From Cryoendolithus antarcticus (lineage: Eukaryota > Ascomycota > Dothideomycetes > Cladosporiales > Cladosporiaceae), in the NCBI GenBank assembly GCA_002077065.1, contig NAJO01000015.1, positions 434,001-498,000 on the forward strand: 64,000 nt of DNA. Direction: 5' to 3'. The position numbers were made by a program, and so were the translations under genes. Shown in pieces: positions 21,111 to 33,200 of the stretch (the stretch's first letter is position 1; every line of letters starts with the position of its first letter). The notes beneath the pieces were generated by a model. The model searched no databases and had not been told where the DNA came from. It saw nothing but the letters and a program-made list of their open reading frames with translations.

Positions 21111-22220
21111 TCAGACAGGTTGTTGCGAAGGCAGGGCATTTCCCAGCACCGGCTGTTCAGGTGGCACCTGCTGAGCTTCGGCAGCCTGTTCCTGTACAGT
21201 CGTCACAGTCTCATTCTTCCCAGACGTCGCGTCCCTCAGAGGCTGCATGTACTTCGAACTAGGCAATCGCCAATACTTGCCCAGCCAAGTCAGTGCAATC
21301 GTCGCTACCCCATTCTCACGCCGCTCCTCCCTACCAGCGCTAGGATACATCGTAGTAGCACCCAGCCCGGTGAGACCACGTTCACCAGCTACAGCATTCC
21401 ACAAGAATTGCCTGATCCTCCCATCTCGATCGACTTGCATAACACCAATAGGCGATTTGCTCCGTTGTACTGCCTCGGAGACTCCTTTAGTACACGGATG
21501 GGTGCTAACCAGCAGCGCCATGACGTGGTCTCCTTGCCACGCGCTCGGAGCTCCTACGTAAGCTCCTTCCAGCTCCCTTGCCATGGCTGGCGTTGGCTTC
21601 GAAGCCTTGCATTGCACCAGGACCTTCAAGATTGTGCTTTCATCGGGCAGATGCCACATCCCAAGCAGATCGATGCCAAGATCATTGCTGCGGCCGGTAC
21701 GGCGCAACGAGAACCCGAATGCCTTCAAAGCTGATGCGACAGTATACTCGTATAGCGTTCCCTTGTAGACTGAGGTGATGGTCGAGAGATTCGCTTTCTT
21801 GGCGAAGTCCAGGAATGTCTCCAAGTCGTGATGATTCGGTGAACCAAAAGCATAGAGATCGGGCTCTTCTGTGTTCACCGAAGCCTTCTTGCTTCGCTTT
21901 GACGGAGTCTCACCAGCAGCTCGAGCCGCTGCGCCTGCTTCTTTGCCTTTGCGTATCGCAATGCTCAGCTTCAGGCTCTGTTCCAGACGCGCCTGTTTGG
22001 CGAACAGGCCGAGCAGGGGCTTCTCCTCATCATCCTTCTTTTTGGACTTTGTAGCCTTTCTGGGCTCGGCCCTCTTGCGAACGGCGCGTGCTAGTCCTTC
22101 GATCCCAGTAGCAGTGGTTGTTTTCGCGCGCGGGAAGTGTACGCAGGCAGATGACGCGAAGGTCCTGCTCTGGATCTGTCTCAGGAGACATGTCGTGTCG
22201 CCAACATGGCGGCTGAACAT
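21111..22220 (-). CDS. rrg7: Rrg7-like mitochondrial protein with restriction-endonuclease fold (DUF2034), 369 aa
   Basis: Single exon. The open frame extends further upstream but only with non-ATG codons; the first ATG (22220-22218) gives MFSRHVGDTTCLLRQIQSRT, an Arg-rich start without acids that suits a mitochondrial presequence. A basic linker follows with many Lys/Arg. The core (about residues 150-300) holds VYKGTLYEYTVASALKAFGF, RTGRSNDLGIDLLGMW and ILKVLVQCKASK. The Asp of GIDLLG and the Gln-x-Lys of VQCKA match the PD-(D/E)XK nuclease motif. This is the DUF2034 family; yeast Rrg7 is required for respiratory growth. Whether it cuts nucleic acid is not known. The C-terminal 40 residues are Gln/Pro-rich. 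Confidence 0.82.
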   Translation of the reverse strand: MFSRHVGDTTCLLRQIQSRTFASSACVHFPRAKTTTATGIEGLARAVRKRAEPRKATKSKKKDDEEKPLLGLFAKQARLEQSLKLSIAIRKGKEAGAAARAAGETPSKRSKKASVNTEEPDLYAFGSPNHHDLETFLDFAKKANLSTITSVYKGTLYEYTVASALKAFGFSLRRTGRSNDLGIDLLGMWHLPDESTILKVLVQCKASKPTPAMARELEGAYVGAPSAWQGDHVMALLVSTHPCTKGVSEAVQRSKSPIGVMQVDRDGRIRQFLWNAVAGERGLTGLGATTMYPSAGREERRENGVATIALTWLGKYWRLPSSKYMQPLRDATSGKNETVTTVQEQAAEAQQVPPEQPVLGNALPSQQPV

Positions 22221-22349
22221 GAAGCGATTGAAGCGCGAGTACCTCAATCGCAAGTCATCAGCAATGCTCCAACTACTAGCCGCCGACGTCCATTAGATTG
22301 CTGACCAGGCTACGTTGTCGTAGCTTGATCTTACGTAAGGGAGAGCTGC

Positions 22350-22620
22350 GCATTTGACTTCCGGAGCACACGGGTGACAAAAGAAGCGGACCACTTGAGG
22401 GCCCTCAGTATCGACACTGCTAAGATATATCGCACCGCGATAAAGATGTGCTGCCAGTCCTGCCCTGGAGAGGCTCAAGAACAAAAGCTTGACTCTCGTC
22501 CACAGTGTAGTCAGTTCTGCGCTACTGCGGTGTCCCGTATATCAGCATTGTCCTCTATAAAGAATCCTTGAGTGGTCCGCTTCTTCTGTCACTCGCGTGG
22601 GAGCCTCAAAGTCACCATGC
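22350..22620. mobile_element. MITE-like foldback element with long inverted arms
   Basis: The left arm (22350 to about 22440) is an imperfect reverse complement of the right arm (about 22527 to 22620). A perfect 15-bp core, AAGAAGCGGACCACT, at 22381-22395 is mirrored at 22571-22585. Further matches lie outside it (GCAT...TGACTT) and inside it (GACACTGCTAAGATATA against GACAATGCTGATATA; ACCGC against GCGGT). The spacer of about 90 nt has no open frame. Size and structure fit a non-autonomous DNA transposon (MITE) or its relic. A clean target-site duplication could not be fixed, so exact ends are approximate. It lies between the Rrg7-like gene start and mtc6. Confidence 0.72.
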
Positions 22621-22796
22621 CTTCATGAACGCATTCAGTATAACGACTACACAGCCGTGAACCATAAAGAGTCCGTCTCCAGCATATCAAGCCGACGACA
22701 TCCGCTGGCGGTAGGGTAGGCAGTGAAGATCGAGCTACGTGAGCTTGGTCAAGGAGACATGCCGTCTTGCCCCAGTGGTCGTTGCGACACGTCGGC

Positions 22797-24826
22797 ATGA
22801 CATCTCCACCTGGCTTCTATGCAGATACTGGGGCGAAACCGGATGGCTTAGACTTCACCCGGTTGCTTGTATGACGGATATCATCTAAACATAAGAACGG
22901 TATCAGGGCTAACGAGAACGACAGTCGCAAAGAGATGCATCAATCAAGATTCCGATCAATTACGTTCCAGTCCCAGGGGTCTCGTTGACAGCTGCCTGCT
23001 TTCCTCACGGTCAATACGCTATCGAAGCCGGGAGCAAGTGCTTCTCAAACCTTCTGGCAGTCGGCTTCCGTAGATTCGAAGTGGACTTGTTTTGGGATCC
23101 TGGGCGGGCAATCTGGTCCCTGTGTCCTGTTGGATTGAGTGATACATCCCCTGGGATCAGCACCAGTCGGACGACTGTATCGATACAGACTCACTCGGCA
23201 ACGGCTAGTCTCGCGAGTGGCCAGCTCAGCGATCAGACCGATGTAGTAGCGTTGAGTACGCCGGCGGCGCTGGCTCTGTTGCAGCCGAGACAGACCAGTG
23301 CACCATCGAGCCAGACCGTGGCAATTCCCACGAGTCCCTTTGCTGCGGCAGCGACCGATCTTAGCAACTCCATCGCACGAGACAGCAGAACGCAAGGTGT
23401 GAGTAGTACTGCTACCACGCAATCTGTTACGAATACGAATGATGGTGAAGAGATCTTGACAGGGGCAGGTGATTACGACTGCTCATCAGATCTTACATTT
23501 GACACCTTGCTCACCATTCTCAATGGGCACCTTGAGAACACAGAGGACAATCTGAACGCTACTACTAAGTACTTGACTCTTAATTTGCGCCTAGCGGAGG
23601 CCCCGGACAACACCAATAGCTCTTCGATCAGCTCGCTGGACGAACAGCCGGAAAGCCTTGGTAGTCTTATCGCGTCAAATAACTCACAATTTCTGTACAC
23701 GCCTGAGAATCTTCGAAGTCAGCGTGCCAACTTGCTGGCTGCCGGCGGCTGGTTCCAAGTGGCCACTCAATATGTGCCGGCTAGAGGCTACTTCGACATC
23801 GACACCAGTGACGCTGTGGCGTCGTCCGCTGATGGCTGGCCGAGCGAAAGCTTCGTGGAGCTGGCAAATGCGAAGAGATTCCTCTCGACTATAGGTCGAG
23901 TCGACTCGGACCTCACAGAGTACAATTACACCAGCGATGCCAGTACCTTGTTCCCTGAGAAATTTACTGATGAAATGAGGCAAACAACGATATCGATTAC
24001 TGGTTCGCTGACGCAAGGCTGCTTCTTTAATAGTGACGACCTCACACTCGAAGCAACGAACTCTTCATGGTCTGTGACAACGGTGGGAAATACTTCGCAG
24101 ACTGACTCATCTTCGCTTGATGCACTGCTTACTTCAGCAAACCGACTCGTAGCCTGTGGGATCTCACCTCTTCTCAACACCACATTGCTCAACAAGACTG
24201 CTGATCAGGACTACGCACCATACAAAGCATACGTACAAAGTACAATCTGGAGCTGGGCTACTGATGAGCCGCGCAACACAAGCAAGACTGAAGACGGTGA
24301 GCTGGATCGGTGTGCTGTCCTGAACGTATCTTCATCACGTTGGCAGACTGAGGATTGCTCAAATAGTCATCACGCAGCCTGTCGGATCAGAAATCTCCCG
24401 TATCAGTACGCGATCTCGGATAACAGCGTTTCCTATGAACGGGCTGAGGAAGCCTGCCCGAAGAACTCTAGCTTCACTGTCCCTCGTACTGGACTCGAGA
24501 ACCAATACCTGCTCTCTACTTACAAGATGTATCGGGATAGTGAAGGCTCTGCTATCGATGATCCTGCTGATCAGCTCCTTTGGATCGATTTCAATGATCT
24601 AAGTGCAGAATCTTGTTGGGTAATAGGGGCGAACACCACCTGCCCGTACCAAGCGCAAGATCGAGGCTCTGGGAGGACGATCGTTGTGCCCACTGTGGCC
24701 GCAGTGATCGTGCTAGTCATTGCACTGGCTGTCATCGTCATCAAGGTCGCTGCGAACAGGCGTACAATCCGAAGAAAGACGAGGAGAGGAGACGATGGTT
24801 GGGACTATGAGGGTGTGCCATCATGA
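22797..24826 (+). CDS. mtc6: Mtc6-like membrane glycoprotein, about 657 aa
   Basis: The main exon (22925-24826) opens with DASIKIPINYVPVPGVSLTA, then CFSNLLAVGFRRFEVDLFWD and IWSLCPV. These are hallmarks of fungal Mtc6 (maintenance of telomere capping 6), a single-pass glycoprotein. The middle is Ser/Thr-rich with many NxS/T sites. A C-type-lectin-like Cys region follows (WSWATDEPRNTS, CAVLNVSSSRWQTEDC). One membrane helix near the end, VVPTVAAVIVLVIALAVIVI, precedes a basic tail. The proposed first exon (22797-22868) and 56-nt intron (GTATGA donor, CTAAC branch point) are in phase but yield no signal peptide, which the family normally has. The true 5' exon may therefore lie elsewhere, possibly near the foldback element. 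Confidence 0.82.
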
Positions 24827-25831
24827 AAGCACTGGTCGAGAACGAAGCCTATCTCACAAGCGCAGCGGTGAAGTCTTTCACTCCTGCAGCCAACGTGAAA
24901 GTAGCATTACCCGTCAGTCATATTCCTGGAGAAGCCGAAGTATCAGGCTCGCGGAGCAGCAGAGGCACGCAGCCAGACATGAAAGCTGGTGGAGTTTAGC
25001 ACCACTAACAACGACGCATGTACACGAAGGTCGCCTTGGACGCGTGTTTGCTATCATTTGCCCTGGGACATATCGTGAATCGATTTGCCGAGGAAGACGT
25101 CTCTCATCACACCGCCCTAAGTGGCAAGTGCTACATGATAGGTGCTCACGAGCCTGACCTTTGCTCACGGCATACATCGAGTCGCGTCTGTCGGTGATTC
25201 GCTCCCAATTGCCTCGGCCCTGTCTCCTCCCCATCTCAATACGCTCACCTGCATATCCGTCCATGCATAAATCTGCATATGTCACAGGCGCCACGTCCAG
25301 CCTAGCGGTATCTAAGCGACAAAAGCTACCAAACGCAATCGGCGGCACCGCACGTGGGGGTCGTTGCCAGTCAAAAGGCAAGCAACGCAATACTGTGGTC
25401 TACTCCACAACGAGCCGCGGTACTGCGAAAGACCGAAGGGTCCGAGAGCCGTTGGAGCGTTGCCAGGATCGCCTGCTTGGGCGAAGTTGTTTTTGGGTGC
25501 GGGTTTCGCGGTACAGCCGTTGCAGGCATAACGGTTTTGATGATATTTTGGGGTGTGGTGGAAATTGCAATGGCTTTTGATGTGAACGTCACCTCTTCGA
25601 TGCATGCAGAGTGAGCAGCGTGCTGAGAGTCAAGCGAGCGAAGAGGCGGCGGCTAAAGCCATTGGAAGCAGGAGCGAGACGCGATTATGTGACAAGATAG
25701 TGAGGTGCAGCTTTTGTTTGCTACAGTTCTATGAACGAGCGCTGAAGGGGTATATAGCGAACGAACGATGAGAGCCAATGCTCTCCTGCCTCCCTGATAG
25801 TACACAACATGCCGACGACTCAGCAGTGGTC
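24827..25831. other. 1-kb convergent intergenic region
   Basis: Lies between the 3' ends of mtc6 (plus) and the Myb gene (minus). A hydrophobic plus-strand frame at about 25450-25614 and a minus-strand frame at 25371-25592 overlap each other; neither shows family motifs. No gene is claimed. Confidence 0.45.
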
Positions 25832-27091
25832 TCATAGCGTAATGTTTGACAGTTTCATCTTGTCCTTCGGCGATCCGTCAGGAGTATGTACGGACGGTAT
25901 CGGCGTACCGTGCAAGACCGGATCGATCTGCAGCATAGACGGTTTGCGAGACATCTGTAGCGTCGAGTCGCCTGACATGCCCGAGATTCGCGGCAACTGC
26001 ACACTCGATGGCATTCCGCTCTGCTGATAGAACGCTTGTTGTCGATCAGCGTACATTGGTGCTTGATATGGCTGCGGCACCTGATACACTTGCATGTTCT
26101 GTTGCATGCTGCCGGATCGTTGCAGGTCAAAGACTTGAGGTTGAGGGGAAACGAAGGCTTCCTGCAGCACTTGTGGTTCCTTGATTTGTTCTTCGTACCG
26201 CGAGACTTGCATGGTCGGGATGTGCACTTCAGGATTTGGAAAGTACATGTGTTGTGTGGTCATGTTGAGCTGAGGCTGTGGTGCTGGACGTTGCTCGTTG
26301 TGATGACCAGACAATGGAGGCAATTCGATGGGTGAACCGTTATTATTGTTGTGAGGTGAGCGCATCGACATCGACGACCGATCGCTTACGAGTGACGGAG
26401 CGCCATCCGCTGACATTTGCGAGAATGCTGATGGCGACGGGAGTGGAGTGTCGAATGTCCCAGACAATCGCTGAACAGGAACATGGGGCGGGAGACCCAT
26501 GTGTTGTGACCATGGCGCAGTCTGGGGTTGGTAAGACATGGGCTGTGCCCACGAAGGCCCAGCTTGCATGATCGACTGGTTTGTCTGCGGAAGTCCATGG
26601 TTCTGGTAAGTCGGTTGTTGACTCATTGGATGCTGATTAAGGCTGCGCTGGCTGATCTGAGGAATCGGGGGCGGTCGGAACATGCCAGGCATCGATTGCT
26701 GCGGGACCATCGACAACTGCTGTGTCGATGAACGGGCTTCGGGGTCTGGTCGACGTTGACCGTTACTCCTTCGTCGACGATTAATGCCACCGTTGAACCA
26801 ATTTTTGACTGCGTTGTCGCTGCGCCCACGAAGACGACGAGCAATTTCAGCCCACCGTTTGCCCATCTCTGCGACCATTTGCTCGATGAGCAGACCCTCC
26901 TCGGGCGTAATCGGGTCATGGTTGAGGTTGGGCTTCAGATTCTGGTGGAACCTCTCCCGGCATTGCTTGGGTGAGCGGCTGGCGATAATCGACGAGATTC
27001 GCACCCAGTTGTGTGCGCCGTGCAGATTAACGAGATGCAGTAGATACTGATCCTCAGTTGCAGACCAAGGGCCTCTCTTGTGTTGAGGCAT
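25832..27091 (-). CDS. flbD: FlbD-like two-repeat Myb transcription factor, 419 aa
   Basis: Starts at ATG 27091-27089 (MPQHKRGPWSATEDQYLL); codons further upstream in frame lack an ATG. Two Myb repeats fill about residues 6-108: WSATEDQYLLHLVNLHGAHNW with IIASRSPKQCRERFHQNL, then ITPEEGLLIEQMVAEMGKRW with RLRGRSDNAVKNWFNGGINR. RSPKQCRER and RSDNAVKNW are the DNA-contact helices typical of FlbD. In Aspergillus FlbD acts in the regulatory chain leading to brlA and conidiation. The remaining 310 residues are Gln/Pro/Met/Ser-rich, as in a transactivation region. It is longer than A. nidulans FlbD, mostly in this tail. The FlbD name comes from the Myb repeats; a developmental role here is inferred. 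Confidence 0.87.
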   Translation of the reverse strand: MPQHKRGPWSATEDQYLLHLVNLHGAHNWVRISSIIASRSPKQCRERFHQNLKPNLNHDPITPEEGLLIEQMVAEMGKRWAEIARRLRGRSDNAVKNWFNGGINRRRRSNGQRRPDPEARSSTQQLSMVPQQSMPGMFRPPPIPQISQRSLNQHPMSQQPTYQNHGLPQTNQSIMQAGPSWAQPMSYQPQTAPWSQHMGLPPHVPVQRLSGTFDTPLPSPSAFSQMSADGAPSLVSDRSSMSMRSPHNNNNGSPIELPPLSGHHNEQRPAPQPQLNMTTQHMYFPNPEVHIPTMQVSRYEEQIKEPQVLQEAFVSPQPQVFDLQRSGSMQQNMQVYQVPQPYQAPMYADRQQAFYQQSGMPSSVQLPRISGMSGDSTLQMSRKPSMLQIDPVLHGTPIPSVHTPDGSPKDKMKLSNITL

Positions 27092-30000
27092 GTCGATGGT
27101 GTCGTGTGGGTGATTTGCTGCGTTTGATGGGCGTTCAAATGCGAGCAATCGGCGTGGTAAGGACAGTGAGGTTAAAGTCAACGTCCTCGTTCGAAGTTGG
27201 GCGTAGGCAAGATGGTCAGCAGGCGTTGCAAAGCTGATGCGTGACGTGATGGGCCGTTGAAGGGTTTAAGAAGGCGTGGTCGTTTTGGGGGAAAAGGGCG
27301 CTTTCCCAGGACCGCTTTTGGCTTAGATCAGTGCGGAGGATCCAGACAAGGCGCGAACGTTAGGACGAAACGGAGATTTCGACAGCAGACTTTGGCAACG
27401 ATCGGAAAGTCAAATGATGCGGGCTAACGACTCGGCAGCGTGGATGGGTGGGGCAGCTTGTCGAGCCTAGGGATCGGTCCAGCCAGAGTCGTCGGATATG
27501 TGCTGACCAGTCGCTGGTTTTGCAATTGGCGCCAGTGACGATTCAAGCGAGGAGATCACAAGTCTGGGGCAAATGGCGTTGTAGAACGGGGCGGATGAAC
27601 GACAAGGCGATCGTTGCGCCGGGAGCGTTGTTATGTAGGTGTACCGGTGCACTGGCGCGGGCAGCGATCAAAGGTGGGGAGGTACGCATTGATCTGCAGC
27701 CATCGCCACGGGTTGACTCGCACTACAGGGAGATGCCCATGTCGATATCGCCTATCGTCACAGTCTAGCATGGGTCGAACTTGGTCGCATCTCCAAGGAA
27801 CAGGAGGCCGGAATAGCTGATGTGGTGTGAGCACGACCGTCCACGACCGCAGTACTAGTCTCGCGCAACAGGCACAGAGCACCGGAGGAATGCGTGATGA
27901 ACCCCTGGACAAGGCGGGCGTGCGCTCGAGGTCCCGGCGATCTCGTCCGTGGCACTTACAGACGCATGCTTTCCGAGCGTGACAAGTGCACAACCCCGAT
28001 TGCGTTAGCGAAACGATCTCCCGCACTGTTGCGTATGCTTCAACCCCAACTCTCGAACCAAGCGCAGCAGCTTGCGCTGTGTAGTGCACGACCCTTCCGA
28101 CCGTGGTACGACTACTCGTTACGAGGCTCCTCATCCATCGCAACGTGACTTTGCTCAAGGTGCATGTGCGTGGCAACCATAGCTGCATGCGGCGCCTCTC
28201 CGCGGCTTCGGCCGTTTCGACTCTCAAGTCTTGACTCTTGACCCTGTTCAGCTGGCACTCCACTCCCTTCCAATGGCAACTTCTATCTGTACCAACGCCA
28301 CATGGCCATTAATAGCAGATGTCTCGCAGCACCATGACAGCCGTTTGTTTTGATTTGCGGCCACGGCATTGTGATCTTCGCCATATAGAGACCGTGCGAT
28401 GAACCTCATTTCGGGACAACAATGCTATGTGGAGACCTGCACTATTACAAGAAGAGGCGTTGCGCCGTGACGTTACGCCTTGACAGGCCGGCACGCGTGT
28501 ATCGACGATCACCCGCGCCGCCGCCGTTGGCTGCCCACAACGGTGGATCCGTGCGGAGACTTTCGGTACATGCTCTATTGGTTGTGTGCGTCGCCATGTT
28601 GCCCATCAAAGTCCCATCTCCGGACACACAAGCCGTAAACCTCAGATAGAGAGCGAGTGATGACAGCGCTGACCTCGAGAAGGCCCGTCAACCCCCCGAG
28701 AGACCCAAGACTGCACGACTCGACAGTCTTCTGGGGCGTGCGCCGACTGGCCAGGATGGTATTCCAAATGACAAAAGACCCCCACGTTAAGGATGCGGAC
28801 CGTCAAGGGTACCGCTCGTATGGACCGCGCTACTGCGCCAGTGGCGTGGAACCAGCCGGCCGGTCACCGAAGTGAACCCAGCGTGCAGTGCTGAGGACCT
28901 ACCCAGCATGCGGTGTCACTGTTCACAGAGTGTTTGGTACCATTCGTGCATCTTCGCGGGCTCGGCTCCAATTCTCCCGAACGCGCAAAAGTAATGAGTT
29001 CTGGGCAACGTGGTGATGTGTTGAAGCGGTGTGCAAGATAATCCATCCAAGCAAGGCGAAATAACATTGCTAGCAGGAATCCAAAGGTGAGACATATGCT
29101 GCAGATACCCGGTCACCGCTGATCTGCCTTTGCGACCAACCTCGGTGAAATGCAGTGCACACGATGGACCGCAAGGCCGCCGGTCTTGTTCAGGCTATTC
29201 CCCTATGCTCACGAACATAAGCTGGCAAGATCGGGCGACTTCGACGAGCCGATTCCAGCTCGTCCTGCGGCGATGGACTACTGTGTGGTCCAGATACCGC
29301 ACGCCTCTTGTAACTTGGACGACCGTGAGGTCTCAAATACATTAATGGTCAGCCGCAGGAGTATGGCAATTGCCGAGGGAGCGCAACGCTCCACATGCTC
29401 TGCGAGACAAGCTAAGCACTTTCGGATCACAAGCGAGGACCGCCGTTGAGGATTGGATCTCAAAGTCTCCACTGCGCTGGGTCCGATCCTGATGAACACA
29501 TCCTTGCCAGCGTTCTGCAAGTCAGCGCCGAGTGCAGAAAACTGTTTGCTGTCCACCAATGCTGTGTGACGCCGTGGTGATCGTCCCACAGCTGCAGGAA
29601 TGGTTTGTAATTTCTGTAGCCAGTCAGATCGCTGCGGTAGCGAGAATTCAATCTAGTTTGCACTCCACTCGCGGCGATCTGACATAACGGTGCCGCTGCT
29701 AAAAGAAGATCATCCTCGCTAGCCCACCGTGATGGGGCCCGGCGCCGCAGCGAATCAGGGTGTTCTCAGGCAGGTTTCCAGCGTTCATCGGGGACAATGA
29801 CTCGATGACCACCCGACCGCTGTAAATATGTCAGTCTAGCGGTCTTCACTGCAGATGCCACAGGCATGGTAGAATCGATAGTGGTATTGATGTCTCAGGT
29901 GCATATACCCACGACGTTCGGCGACTGTTCGCACCCCTGATTATTGAACAAACCGTCGGCAACTGGAATCCTGCAGTGCAGCGCAGCATTCTCATACAGT

Positions 30001-30221
30001 CTCACTACGAATGTGTGATAGGCTCGTTGCGCACAGGAGGGCATAGATGGAGTACGAGATCTCAGTAAAGGAGGGGGTTGTCGGCATCACCCTCATACCT
30101 ACGCTCTGGGCTTACAGTAGTAGGCAGAATGAAACAGTTTGCGGGTTGCCACAATGCCTAATCTCTTTGCCTGTTACAATGCCAACCGGATCCAACGCTA
30201 AACATATCTAGATCCCGATCC
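27092..30221. promoter_or_regulatory. 3.1-kb gene-poor region upstream of flbD
   Basis: No convincing gene lies between the flbD start and the OGT stop, both on the minus strand. The longest frame (27631-28263, minus) is Arg/Cys/Thr-rich and looks like a shadow. A minus frame near 29300-29560 (SKQFSALGADLQNAGKDVF, CLACLAEHVERCAP) has more protein-like composition but no partner exons I can link. Most of the stretch is probably the flbD upstream region and transcript leader plus the OGT 3' flank. Confidence 0.45.
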
Positions 30222-33200
30222 TCATGATTCCTTCCTGGGTATATCGCTCAGCCAAATATCGCCTCCCTCGCCCGCAACCCACCGTCTCCAAGCCTCCTCA
30301 TAAGCATCCTCCAGATCACTCGTCCATCTCTTCGTATCGAACAGTCCACTATTCCAGCGTGCCTCATATAGCATATGCCTTAGCTCCACTAGCCGGCCCT
30401 GGCCAACCCCTTGACTACCAGGAGGATACAGTAGCGACTTTCCTAGAGAAACTGCTTTCTCTTCGTAGTCTTCTTCACTCGTGGCAATGAGTTCTACCGC
30501 GACTTGGTCGCCTTCGGCGTTCTTCGGAAGAGCACCCTTGAGTATGCTGGCAGCCATGCGAGAGCACATCTTGTACTCATACCGCGGCAGAGTAAGCAGA
30601 GGGGTACCACTCCAGAGTACATCCGCAGCCGTAGTATGAGCATTGCACTCTGGTGTATCGATGACCAAGTCACAGACCCTAGCTCGTGAGATGTGCAAAT
30701 GCTTGGGCGCGACATCCGTGAAGATGACTCTGCTTGCTACGTCCGGCGTTGCCCACTGTCGAGCAGTATTGAGCAGGTGCGACTCGCCCAGGTCAGGAAA
30801 CCTCAGAAGCCAGAGGATAGCGTTCGGCACGCGGGCTAGAATCCTCAGCCAGGTTCGGAACGTCGTGGGCTCAATCTTGTAAAGCTGATTGAAGTTCCCG
30901 AAGATGACAGCATCATCGGGTATACTTGGGAACAGCTCTCTGCGCATCGCCCAGCGGCGTGCTCGCTCTTCTGACCAGCTGACTTTAGGCTCCTTGGCAT
31001 CTGGAGCGCTCTGTCGATGATCGCAACAGAAGAACGTGTCGCGGCAGTAGATGATGTTCTCACCGTAGACCCAGGAACTGTCATCACCGCCGTTGTTGTC
31101 GTCAGCAAGCTGGTCCTCGACGTCCACGTTGCGCCGCCAAGGCCGGAGAGTACTCGGAGGTATTGATGTCTCATCAGCGAGCAGGTAGTCACACCACTCA
31201 GCGCCAAGCGTACCGGCGAAACCCATGAACGCCATCTGGATTGGCGCTGGCCTAGCAGCGAAGACCTCGTTACGTGCCCCACGTGTATAGCCATTGAGAT
31301 TCACGAGGATGTGGATGCCATCGCGCACGATCTGATTGACAAGCCGTTCTGCAGTCCATCCGCTGGCATCGCGGAAGTGAGGAGCTTCATCCTGGATTTG
31401 CCTTCGATGAATAGAGTTATCGCTGGCTGTCGTGGCATAGCAGTAGGCCTCAACTCGCTTTCTGCTGTGCACACCGAAGACGGATTGCATCAAGTGCGCA
31501 AGCGGATGATTGTTAAAGTCAGACGACACGTAGCCCACGCGTAACTGCGGTGATGGTGGTAGTGGCGGCGGGTAGACCTCCTTCGGCAGCCAGGGTGCTC
31601 GCAGTGTGCAGACTGAGATACGAAGTCCGTTTCTCTGCGATATAAGTCGAATTTGCTTTGGAGACATCGGCGCAGTGAAGGTGTGGAAGGGCAGTACTGT
31701 CGGTGCCGTCGGCACGGACAAATTAGCGGGCAGCTGCGGTCGATCATAGCTTGTGGAAGTGCGCCGCTGCTTACGAACGTGCAAGTCCTGGTATCGGTGC
31801 CACGAGATCCGCCGCGTCGCACGTTCAACAAGTCTCGTCAGCCTTGCGCCCTCCCACTTCTGATCATGCCAGCTCATGAGTACTTGGCGCAAAGAGTCCT
31901 GCCGTTCGATTGCATCTTCCAGGGGGCCGTCGAGTATCAAGACCTGTAGCAGCATCTTCTCGAGTATGGCCGGCTGAAGGACTCCGCGACCCCAGCTTTC
32001 CCCATCTACCAGCTGCTTCTCTACGATGTCGACAACACACTTGATCCAGCCAGAACTCGTAGCACCAGGCTGCCTGGCGTCTAACAGCATGCCATTGCGG
32101 TCGACATGCCATCGATCACGTCTACCACCATCGTCTGCAATACCACCTCGAGATTGCCAGCCGCACACCGAGTTTAACGCATTTGCAAGACCACAAACAG
32201 CTTCAGCGAAGTCAGGATTGACTTCGACAGCACGTTTGTAAAAGCCGATAGCATCACTGATGCGGCCCTTGTCTTTGACAGCGTTTGCGAGATTAGCAAG
32301 GGCAATGTCAAAGCGTCCGTCGCATTTGACAGCACGCTCGTACATCGTGATCGCTGCATCCAGTTGTCCAATGTCCTTGAGAAGACTGCCCAGGTTGGTG
32401 TAGAGATGTGCGTGATGCTGATCGAGTTGCAGGCCGTAGTTGTAGTACTGCAAAGCGAGAGCAATTCCACTGCCAGGCACGACACCCGGGACCTCGACCT
32501 TCTGCATCATGTGAGCAGATCGCGCAACCTGCGGCACACCAGCTAGCAGAATGCCGACATTGTTCGCAGTCGAGGGAGATGGCTGAAGCGCCAAGGAGAG
32601 GTAATAAAGCGCAAGGATGTCGCGAACACCCGCTTGCAGTGGCGTTACCCCTACTGCTCGACTCGAGTTCGACATGCCATCCTGGAAGATCTTGGCCAGC
32701 GACAGTAGCGAATTGCTTGTCGTTGAGATAATCGCTTTGCGCTGCATTCCCGTGGAGCCACCGGGGATGTACTTGAGGAACGGCAGCTCGCCCAGTGCAG
32801 GGAAGCAAGCCTTGGCGGTCGACAGAGCTTGCTCAGGTGTAAGCAGCAAAGGATCATGTGAGAGTCGCGCAGGCTGCTCCGGTTTTGTGTTGTACAGCCG
32901 CGCCGTGACGACTCGGAGTATATGGTCAACAAGTCCTTGAACGTTGGTGAAGTGCCGGCCGACTGCGATGAGAACGGCGTCCTCGAATGCTTTCGCTGCG
33001 CCACCGTTATCTCCAACACTGTAGAGCATGTTGCCCTTCGCATGTATCAGGGCGAGAATTCGTCCATTGTCGCTGGGTGGTATGGCAAAGCCACTCGATC
33101 CGAACCCTGGCTCCGATGCACCGACGAGATCTTTCCAATCTGACATACTTGCATCGCCATCTGCCTCGAAGTCATAAGAGATCTTGTCGGTGACATCTGA

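Noticed and set aside
25312..25614. Overlapping plus and minus frames between mtc6 and flbD
   Set aside because: Both have proline/alanine/threonine or random hydrophobic content, no conserved motif, and they exclude each other.
27631..28263. 210-codon minus-strand frame in the flbD upstream region
   Set aside because: Composition is dominated by Arg, Cys, Thr and Val with no domain or hydrophobic pattern; typical of chance frames in GC-rich DNA.
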